Assembly (NCBI GenBank): GCA_030734395.1
Contig: JAUZTG010000034.1
Coordinates: 1,550,001 to 1,614,000, forward strand
From: Sarocladium kiliense
Taxonomy: Eukaryota; Ascomycota; Sordariomycetes; Hypocreales; Sarocladiaceae
Direction: 5' to 3'
Length of the DNA stretch: 64,000 nucleotides
In this document: piece after piece, positions 56,565 through 64,000 of the stretch
Layout of the letters: every line of letters starts with the position of its first letter
Numbering within the stretch: position 1 is the first letter of the stretch
Notes under the pieces: model-generated
Told to the model about the DNA's origin: nothing
What the model saw: the letters and a program-made list of their open reading frames with translations, nothing else
Databases searched by the model: none
Program-made: the position numbers and the translations under genes

Positions 56565-59192
56565 ATGGCTTCCGGATCAGATGCCCCGCCACGGGCTGCA
56601 TCGCCTTCAGCGAGCTTCTATGCTCTGAGCGACGATGAAGAAGGTGGCTACGATACCATCACGCATACGGAATCGGGCAAAGGCGTCAAGCTTCTTTTCT
56701 CCAAGAGCAAGGTCAGTAGAGGTCTCTCATGGTTCGTCACGAATCTCGTCACTGACTTTACCCCGCCATCCAACAGGTCTATGTTCATCCCACTCCTTCA
56801 GCCAAGGACAACATTGCTGGCTATGTCGCATTGCTCCAGCAAAAGCACCCCAGAGACGAACGGCCAACTACTTCCTCGTCTCATCAATCACAGAGCATAG
56901 CGTCTTCAGACCTCTTGCTTGCTTGGGTACCCGAAACTGGACTGGGCGACTCGGAAAGCATCTACGTCAAAGTCGATCTATGTGACGGTGACTCTCCGCC
57001 CAAACAATCTTATCTCGTTCCTCCCCCACCGACTGTCACCAGTAATGTCAGCTCAGTCGGCGGGTATGCATTCGCCATTCCAGTCAGCGCTATTTACTCC
57101 CTAATCATTCGCCCTCCGAGCCTGGGTTGGTGGTATGGCTCCGTCATCATCAACTCCCGCGCGGGCGAGAACTTCCCACCTCTCTTCTTCCACGACAATG
57201 AATGCCAAAGCACCATTCTTCAAAAGAAGAAGATGATGCGCGACACTTTTGATCCTTTTGGTGAGAATGGGCAGATGTTCTGGGGAGGGGATGAAGTTGT
57301 TCGCTGGCTGCGACGTTATGTGCACGTTGAAAGATCAGGTGCAGAGCCGAATGTCTATCTCATCGAGCCAACCCAGGAAGATATCGATGGCTTTGGCAAA
57401 CACATGGAGAAGTCTAGGGAGAACCAGAAGAAAACAAAAGCCGGAGGCAGCAAAGACGCAGAGATGGACCCATTCGTCAAGTTCGTCAAGGAGACAGGCT
57501 GGAACATCATGGAGCGGTTCAGCAAAGTTACCACATTCACACGAAGGGCTGCACAAGACTTTGTGGACAACCCGAATATGCCTCCTCAGGTTCGGCGGCT
57601 TCTGAAAAACCCAGAGGTTCAGACCCTACAGGATGAATTCGACAGTGCTAGGATCTACCTGGCTCGTTGGGCTATGGGAATCGCTGAACAGAGTGAGCGG
57701 GACCGAAGACAGAGGGTCTGGACCGCAAGAGATGTGATGGAGCTTGAAGACACAGATGTTGGTGAATTTGAGCTACTGGAAGGTAGCAGCTCTCTTTCTC
57801 TGGAGGATAGACGAAAGCCCGTGACGATGAAGGAGTGGAATACGTTCTTTGATGCCGGGACCGGCCGACTTACTTGGACAACCGACGAGGTCAAGGAGCG
57901 CATCTTCCACGGCGGCCTTCACCCCGAAGACGGAGTCCGGAAGGAAGCTTGGCTGTTCCTGCTAGGCGTATATGATTGGTATGGCACAGCAGATGAGCGC
58001 AAGGCACAGGTAGCGTCGCTGCGTGACCAGTACTATAAGCTGAAGCTCTCTTGGTGGGAGCGGTTGGAAGGCGAAGGAGGAGAAGGAGAGACAGGCGAGT
58101 GGTGGAGAGAGCAGAAGGGTCGCATTGGTAAGATTGACTACTCACAAACCCCCAGAATCCTATACTGACTGACAATGATACAGAAAAGGATGTTCATCGC
58201 ACAGACCGCCAAGTTCCCATCTTCAGTGGAGAGGACACACCACACCCTGACCCAAGCTCACCGTTTGCCGACGTTGGAACCAACGTTCATATGGAACAGA
58301 TGAAGGAGATGCTTCTGACATACAACGAGTACAACAAAGACCTTGGCTACGTGCAAGGCATGTCGGATCTTCTTGCGCCGATCTATGCCGTCATCCAGGA
58401 CGATGCTATCGCCTTCTGGGCGTTCCAGAAATTCATGGATCGCATGGAAAGAAACTTCCTTCGCGATCAGTCAGGGATGAGGAATCAGCTTCTGACATTG
58501 GATCAGCTGGTGCACTTCATGGACCCTAAGCTTTGGGATCACTTGGACTCCACTGACAGCACCAATTTCTTCTTCTTCTTCAGGATGATTTTGGTCTGGT
58601 ACAAACGCGAGTTCCAATGGATGGACATTTTGCGACTGTGGGAGACCCTCTGGACCGACTATCTGAGCGCCAACTTCCATCTCTTCATTGCATTGGCGAT
58701 TCTCGAAAAGCATCGGGATGTCATCATGACACACCTCAAGGCGTTTGACGAAGTTCTCAAGTATAGTGAGTAGCCGCTTGGACACATTCTTTCACCAACA
58801 GACAGGTACTGACCAGTGATGCAGTCAATGAGCTTTCCACCACCATCGACCTTGAATCAACCCTGATTCGGGCCGAGGTCCTATTCAAGCGCTTCCAGCG
58901 ACTCGTGGAGGCCGTCGATAAACAGCAAAACTTCCCAGGACCACGCAAGCTAGAGTCAAAGACCGACACCACTGCAGAGGGAACTGCATCTTCCAGCACA
59001 CCAACCACATCATCGAATAACCGGAACAGCACATCAAATGCGCAGAAGAAGGGCAAGGAGGCTGCTAAGAAAACGCTTTCACCTCAGGAGAGGGTCATCA
59101 CGCCGGAGTTGCGGAAGCTTCTGAGCCGGAACGTGGAGGTACTATCACGAGAGACTGTAGCGAACAAAGGTGATGGCATGCCGGAGCGTTGA
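56565..59192 (+). CDS. GYP7: TBC-domain Rab GTPase-activating protein Gyp7
   Basis: Four exons encode 815 residues: 56565-56711, 56777-58127, 58184-58765 and 58825-59192; introns are 56-65 nt. The N-terminal half starts MASGSDAPPRAASPSASFY and contains a PH-like region (GYAFAIPVSAIYSLIIRPPS, WWYGSVIIN). The TBC domain begins about residue 415 (IFHGGLHPEDGVRKEAWLFL LG region), with the arginine finger in EKDVHRTDR and the glutamine finger in GYVQGMSDLLAP, both catalytic. Downstream come FWAFQKFMDRMERNF and FQWMDILRLWETLW, typical of Gyp7/TBC1D15. It stimulates GTP hydrolysis by Ypt7 (Rab7) at endosomes and vacuoles, in line with VAC8 and VPS55 in the window. The tail is Ser/Thr-rich and basic. 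The exon 2/3 join restores the arginine-finger motif. Confidence 0.95.
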
Positions 59193-59465
59193 GTGGCCAT
59201 GTTCCGGGTGAGCCTTTTGTCATGCGGGCTACTTGTTCTGCGTTTAACTTGTCTGTATTTTATTTCGATTCACTTGCCTGGCGTTTGGGGTTGTGAAAGT
59301 CGATGTTCTTCGCTCAATTATGTAGTACAGCACGCGAGTTAATGACGAACATGCACAATTGTAATCAAGGAGAAGAGCCAATTAGTGAATGATATGATTC
59401 CAACGCCAATCCAATGACCCAAACATCGCTTGCTGACAACACGACAACCCCCAAGCCAGCCACTT

Positions 59466-60269
59466 CTACCGGTAACCCCGTGGCCCGCTCGGCAACCCTT
59501 GCCGTCTCCCAGGCCCTGGCGGGGGCGGCCGTTGATACCCTCCGCCTCCTCCACCTCCCCCAGCATATGCATCATCCCCAGACGACCACGGCGCATTCGA
59601 TGATACATAAGGCGACTCATTACTACCGCCGCCACCTCCGCCATCGTATCCTCCTGCTCCGCTAGGCGGTTGGAACGGACTCTGCCCTCCTTGCGAGGGA
59701 CTTGACCCCCTGGAGTTTCCTCCGCCTCGGAAACGTTGCCTCAGTCGATCCTGCGCTGAACTGGCCCCTCCTGATGAAGGCGGCGCCGGGCTTTGGGACG
59801 AGTTCGGTGTTTGATAACTTCCCAAGCGTTGACTGGGTAAAGGTCTGGCCATGACATCGTCTCTTCCACCCCTTTGCTGCATCGGGCCCGGTGCTGCTCC
59901 CCTCCCTGCCCTGAGACTCTGAGGTGCCTGTTGCTGCTGCTGCTGGCCACCCGAATCACCCCAAAGGCTACTCAACCCTCCTTGCTGACCTCCGCTCACG
60001 TTGCCTTGTGCCATACCACCATATCGTGACCCGACCTGTGACGATGCGGACTGCGCATAAAGCGGCTGTGTCGGCGGCGGGGCTTTCGGGTCCGGGGGTA
60101 GCCAGGTGGGAAAGGGGCGACCTTTCTCGGTGTAGTAGTCGCGGAGAACACGGCAGACATGAGTGTCGTCTTCGGTGTCGCCGTCGGCCTCGGAGGAGAG
60201 GAGGGTGGTACGGAGGTTGGAGATTTGGGAGGTAGTCTTGGTGAGAATGTTGGAATACCAGGACGCCAT
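59466..60269 (-). CDS. Mso1-like protein with Sec1-binding region
   Basis: A single exon encodes 267 residues. The first 60 (MASWYSNILTKTTSQISNLR, then THVCRVLRDYYTEKGRPFP and TWLPPDP) match the Sec1-binding region of Mso1 as I know it from fungal proteins. Mso1 binds Sec1/Munc18 and supports SNARE-mediated exocytosis at the plasma membrane. The rest is low complexity: a Gln run (QQQQQQ), Gly/Ser/Pro-rich stretches and several poly-Gly runs, ending GLPSGPRGYR. The conserved part is short, so function rests on about 60 residues. The stop lies 273 bp from the convergent GYP7 stop. Confidence 0.78.
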   Translation of the reverse strand: MASWYSNILTKTTSQISNLRTTLLSSEADGDTEDDTHVCRVLRDYYTEKGRPFPTWLPPDPKAPPPTQPLYAQSASSQVGSRYGGMAQGNVSGGQQGGLSSLWGDSGGQQQQQQAPQSLRAGRGAAPGPMQQRGGRDDVMARPLPSQRLGSYQTPNSSQSPAPPSSGGASSAQDRLRQRFRGGGNSRGSSPSQGGQSPFQPPSGAGGYDGGGGGGSNESPYVSSNAPWSSGDDAYAGGGGGGGGYQRPPPPGPGRRQGLPSGPRGYR

Positions 60270-60689
60270 GGTGGGTGGTTGCAGGGCGGCCTGGTGCGCG
60301 CGTGAAGCAGAAGTGGCTTCGAATGCGGTATTTGGCTACGATGCTATGCCACTTATATCGGAAGCTGCGAAGCGATCGATTGCAATGTCGGTACTGGTGG
60401 TTTGCGCGTCGTGTGTGTGGTGTTGCAGGAGTTGGAGGAAGCTGTTTCATAGCTGAGCATGACGTGGGTGAAAACGGGGGGGATCGAGTGGGGAGAGGGG
60501 CACCTATAAATGGCAGTGGTTATGCTTTGTCTTTACTGTGGTTTAGCAGGCAGTCGTACATGGCGACAAAATATTCACAAGAACCATTCGAAATCAATTG
60601 AGTCATTTCAATGCTGCGTGATAAATTATCAGTAAGCTGGCGATAGTCGTGCATAACTTCGACCTGGATACGACAGCCCATGATCCAGG
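60270..60689. other. Intergenic region upstream of the Mso1-like gene
   Basis: A 420-bp tandem gap on the minus strand containing the Mso1-like promoter and the metallo-beta-lactamase-fold 3' end. Nothing else was recognised. Confidence 0.4.
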
Positions 60690-61675
60690 CTATGCCGTTT
60701 CCTTGTGAATCTCATGATTCAGATGGCCCATGGACCGAACAAAGATTTGAGCACTTTCAAGCATTCTCTGCTTGCTATTTCCCCTTGTATCACGACCTCT
60801 AAATGCTCCGTGAGTATCCACGAAGTCAAGACCAGCCACGGCTTTCCAGATATTATGTACCTCATCGGGAGGCAGAGGAATCTGGCCATTTTCGTCAGCA
60901 ATTGGTTTCGATCAAAAAGCGTTGTACAGAAGGCTGTACTCACCATGTTTGGATAAGACCACATGAAGGTAAAGCTGGCGGTGTTTGGCGGCCGGTCGAT
61001 GTGGTACATGCCACTGGGCACAGCCATGATAGAATCGGCTATGAACAGCTTCTTCTCGCTCTTCCAATACAGGACAGAGCTTCCCGGGAAATGACCACCG
61101 ACCTTGACCACTCTGAACGTGCCGTCGAGAAGAGCAAGAGTCTTTTCCTTGAAGAACTCATGCGTGTCACCGGATCGCATCACCCACTCCTTATCTTCCG
61201 AAGACAGGTACACCTCGCAACTGAAGGCATTTGCCCAATGCAGGGAAGTTGAATAGTAGTGCGGATGTGAGATGACAATGGCCTTGATGCCGCCAAGCTC
61301 TTTGATGCGTTGGACTGTGTCGTCATCAATGTAGGTGATGCAGTCCCAGAGAATGTTGCCTGCGTCGCTGCATAGGAGGAATGCTCGCTGTCCAATTGCT
61401 ACTTGTGGCTCAGTGTAGATACTGATGATGCCAGAGTGGTACTTGTCGTGTGTGAAGACATTGGTGTACTTCTTTGACTGCTGCAGCGCCCTCAAAGTTG
61501 TCCAGGACTGACTGAGTACGGTGTTAATGAGACTCTTGGCACATCGTGAATATAGTAGTCGACTGACTTACCCTTCTACAGGCACGTATTGGCGAGGATC
61601 ATCGCATACTTTACATGACTCTCTTGAGCGAGTGTCATACTGCACACCACAAGTGTTGCAGATAAGGAGGTCCAT
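60690..61675 (-). CDS. Metallo-beta-lactamase-fold protein with N-terminal zinc knuckle
   Basis: Three exons give 287 residues: 61675-61572, 61511-60944 and 60881-60690; introns are 60 and 62 nt. The N-terminus MDLLICNTCGVQYDTR carries Cys6 and Cys9, with Cys21 and Cys24 in ESCKVC, a likely zinc knuckle. The MBL fold follows: LLCSDAGNILWDCI, the HxH pair in AIVISHPHYYST, the third His in KVGGHFPGSSVLYW and the Asp in LFIADSIMAVPSG. The usual Asp of HxHxDH is replaced by Tyr, so metal site 2 is probably altered or absent. The C-terminal exon encodes IPLPPDEVHNIWKAVAGLDF and ends HLNHEIHKETA. It could be a hydrolase or a redox enzyme; the substrate is unknown. Splicing exon 2 to 3 is needed to reach this conserved end. 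Confidence 0.82.
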
Positions 61676-62239
61676 GCTGGGCGACGACCTTGAGATGCAG
61701 TTACCGTCAAAATGCTCGAAACGGCCAAAGATGATCTTTAAGTACCCATAGACCTTCGGCGTGATTTGTAATGTGCTGTGAGGTCAAACACAAGGGACAC
61801 CAGGCCGAGGCGCGCACGATGATGTAAGAAGCGGCACCGGAGCTAGATGGGGCGGTTGGTGGTCTGAAATGGGGGTGAAGCTGAAAAAGAGACCAGCTGT
61901 AAATGGTAAATCACGGCGACCTCGAGGCACTTAGCGCATGTGGACCGTGAGGATGGAAATAGATACCACCAAACCCAACGCAAGTTTGTAATATGAAGTC
62001 CCTTCAAGAAGAGAAGAATCATGCATGATACACAACTCAATGATTAGGTCTGTTCCAAGGGTTGCAATTGCAATTGAAAGACAAAGGCTATGTTCTATGG
62101 GGGAGAAACCAGAAGGAAGCGCCAGATCTTTCTGAATCTGGTGAGAATTCGCCGAAACTCCACGATGATGCCTCGAGACCGTTTTGACCAGCAACAGAGA
62201 AAACAATGAGGACGACAAGTGCAAGGACAATCCCTGTGC
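61676..62239. other. Intergenic region upstream of the MBL-fold gene
   Basis: A 564-bp tandem gap on the minus strand. Small open frames up to 99 codons (61843-62230) have no motif. No RNA or repeat was recognised. Confidence 0.4.
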
Positions 62240-63234
62240 TTACCAAGCCAGCTCGTTGGTTAGAGTCAGCTTCTCCCTCTCGTCTTGACGGGGCTTCTTG
62301 CTCTTGACCTTGTTCGCACGGCGCAGCTTCCTCTTCTTGCCAACCTTCTCATCCTCAGAGCTGTCATCCTCCTCATCCTCCTCCTCCTCCTCGGCCTCGC
62401 TCTCGAGCCAGTCCTCCAGATCCTCAAGGTCATCTTCGCTCTCGCCAATGTCCGAGACGTACTCAACGGCCTTCTCAAGATCGTCCTCGTCGCTCTCGGC
62501 CTCAACAACCTCCTCCTCCTCAGACTCGATGCCCTCATCCATGTCCTTGTCCCGTGCACCTTCGCCGTCGCGCTCCATGGCATTGAGAACCTTCTTCCAG
62601 ATATCCTCGCTGACATTGAGGGGTTGATCTCCGTATGCTCCTTGCCTAAGTCTCTCTACTAGCTCTCTCTCAATGGTCTTCTCAAGCTTGGCAGCAGCCT
62701 CGGCCTTCCTCTCGCGAGCAGTCTCCCTGTGCCTAATCTTTGGTGCCAGACGGGGCACAAGCTTCTCTCCAAGGCGTTCCTCCTCAGCAGCGATCCTGCG
62801 CATACGGATCTGGACTTGTGTCAAGCGTGTGAGACGCTGCTTGCACTTGTGAATAAGGAATTTCGGCCAATAGATGAGACGAGAGTCGATCTGCTCAAGA
62901 GCCTTTGTGTAGTTATTGGAGAGTTTGATACGCTCCCACATCTTGGAGGGCAGATGGGCACGCTCGATGGTCTTCATGTAGAGGTAGAGTGTGCCTTTCG
63001 TGGGGTGCTGGCGCACGGTGGCGTACCGCGAGTTCGCGAGAGGACATGACTGTCGGTTGCAGAAGCCGGTGACATTGTACTCGTTACGGCAGAAGTTTTG
63101 GCCTTTGTCAGTCCTGGGATAGTTGTAAGTAATTAGAGCATTGGTAGAAGGCCAGGATGAGATTGGTCGTACTTGAGCTTGAACGAGCAAAACTGCTGGT
63201 TGATGATTTGCCAAACGATCTCGTCGGATGCCAT
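62240..63234 (-). CDS. MAK16: 60S ribosome biogenesis protein Mak16
   Basis: Two exons, 63234-63173 and 63113-62240, encode 311 residues; the intron is 59 nt with GTACGA and TCCCAG ends. The N-terminus MASDEIVWQIINQQFCSFKL continues across the splice into KTDKGQNFCRNEYNVTGFC and NRQSCPLANSRYATVR, the Cys-rich Mak16 signature, then TLYLYMKTIERAHLPSKMWE. The C-terminal third is extremely acidic (EEEVVEAESDEDDLEK and later Glu runs) and ends in basic KKRKLRRANKVKSKK. Mak16 is an essential nucleolar protein in early pre-60S assembly together with Rpf1. Length is close to the family norm. It is divergent from VPS55 across 579 bp. Confidence 0.96.
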
Positions 63235-63813
63235 TTTGACGGTAGGCTTTTAGAACAAAGTAACCGAACCGGTAGAAGGAGAGGAAATGAGATCGATCGC
63301 AAGAGAAGATCGTTGCGGCGCCCCTGTTCTCGATTTCGGTATAATCGTCCTGCAAATGGTCGAGGCGTATGAAGCTTTGGCAGAGGTTCGCGGGGCCCAA
63401 CTTTTTTCGCCTGGAATTTTTCTGCAGTGGCAGGTCCCCAATCACCGCCCATCTGATTACTTGACCGCCTTCCGACTTAAGCGCGGCCCAGGAGCAACTA
63501 CCCTGGAGCTCCAAGCCGGCATCGGATTATTGCAGGCTCCGATCTGCCAACGCTGACGACACTCCCAGCCACGGGCTCAGTAGCGACGTAACAGCACCAC
63601 CACCACCTCCAAGGCAGCTCAGCTCGTGTGGAGGCGTAGCGCTTCAACTGTCAACCTGTCGACGATCTCTCTCCGCGCCAACCCTCCCCAGCGCCGCATC
63701 AATCACGCATCTCGCTGCGAGTGCTTTCCTACGATCTTGCACCGAATCCGATACACAATCAGTACTCTCCCTCTTCTCGTTCCGCGCAGCCGACCCGGCG
63801 CACTGCCGTCAAG
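63235..63813. promoter_or_regulatory. Divergent promoter of MAK16 and VPS55
   Basis: This 579-bp gap separates two divergent housekeeping starts. CT-rich sequence precedes VPS55. A plus-strand open frame at 63287-63556 overlaps it without recognisable features. Confidence 0.45.
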
Positions 63814-64000
63814 ATGCCTACCGCCGGCCTCAAGACCATCATCGCCCTCTCCTTCGTCCTCGCAGTCGGCTTCCTTCTCGTCATTCTCTCTTGCGCCCTC
63901 TTCAAGGTGTACTACCCGCTCCTTGTTGTCGCCACCTATGTCCTCGCCCCCGTACCCAACTGGATCTGCGGACGTTGCGCGAACCCCGATGACTTCGTCG
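63814..64000 (+). CDS. VPS55: Vacuolar protein sorting-associated protein 55, N-terminal part
   Basis: The gene begins at ATG 63814 (MPTAGLKTIIALSFVLAVGF) and leaves the window after 62 codons. Two hydrophobic helices are visible (LSFVLAVGFLLVILSCALF and YYPLLVVATYVLAPVP), followed by NWICGRCANPDDFV. This is the signature of the Vps55/OB-RGRP (LEPROT) family of small four-helix endosomal membrane proteins, which work with Vps68 in sorting from late endosome to vacuole. The rest of the gene, including a possible intron, lies outside. Confidence 0.9.
   Translation, partial: MPTAGLKTIIALSFVLAVGFLLVILSCALFKVYYPLLVVATYVLAPVPNWICGRCANPDDFV

Noticed and set aside
1..64000. tRNA, rRNA, CRISPR or polyketide/peptide synthetase genes
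   Set aside because: None recognised on either strand; a covariance-model scan would be needed to exclude small RNA genes.

Overview
The window is nuclear DNA of a filamentous ascomycete (Pezizomycotina). The genes carry many short introns (about 40-140 nt) with GTRNGT-like donors and CTRAC-like branch sites, and intergenic gaps are mostly 0.2-2.7 kb. Fungal-specific families are present: a Zn2Cys6 regulator, Vac8, Ulp2-type protease, Mso1-like protein and Alb1. A TACCTAGGTA palindrome of a kind I associate with Sordariomycetes hints at that class, but this is weak evidence. I rebuilt exon structures by hand; exon phases add up for every multi-exon gene except the 5' end of the Ulp2-like gene.

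Layout. 0-4 kb: 5' end of an AMP-binding acyl-CoA synthetase (-) and a Baeyer-Villiger-type monooxygenase (+). 4-32 kb: a housekeeping block rich in RNA and chromatin functions: DED1 helicase (-), proteasome beta-4 (-), RRP9 (+), Ulp2-like SUMO protease (-), SPC3 (+), XRN1 (-), HAT2 (+), an F-box protein whose frame is crossed by a TAG (+), and an exonuclease-fold/RRM/RanBP2-zinc-finger protein (-). 32-41 kb: ALB1 (+), mitochondrial IF3 (-), IMP1 (+) and VAC8 (-). 41-44.5 kb: a 12-exon secreted subtilase (-). 46.7-56 kb: a catabolic cluster. 56.5-64 kb: GYP7 (+), Mso1-like (-), a zinc-knuckle metallo-beta-lactamase-fold protein (-), MAK16 (-) and the start of VPS55 (+).

The most interesting part is 46.76-55.90 kb. 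A sugar-porter MFS transporter, a Gre2-like aldehyde/ketone reductase, a DapA-family 2-keto-3-deoxy-sugar-acid aldolase, an enolase-superfamily sugar-acid dehydratase of the L-fuconate/L-galactonate type and a Zn2Cys6 regulator lie side by side. Together they make a plausible non-phosphorylative route: uptake, dehydration to a 2-keto-3-deoxy acid, aldol cleavage to pyruvate plus a short aldehyde, and aldehyde reduction. A 13-bp CGG-N7-CGG direct repeat within a conserved 15-bp block occurs four times, only in the two divergent promoters of the cluster as far as I could see: once between transporter and reductase, three times between aldolase and dehydratase. This is what a binding site for the neighbouring regulator would look like. 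The substrate is not evident from sequence.

No rRNA, tRNA, CRISPR array or intact transposon was recognised. Gene-poor stretches are described individually.
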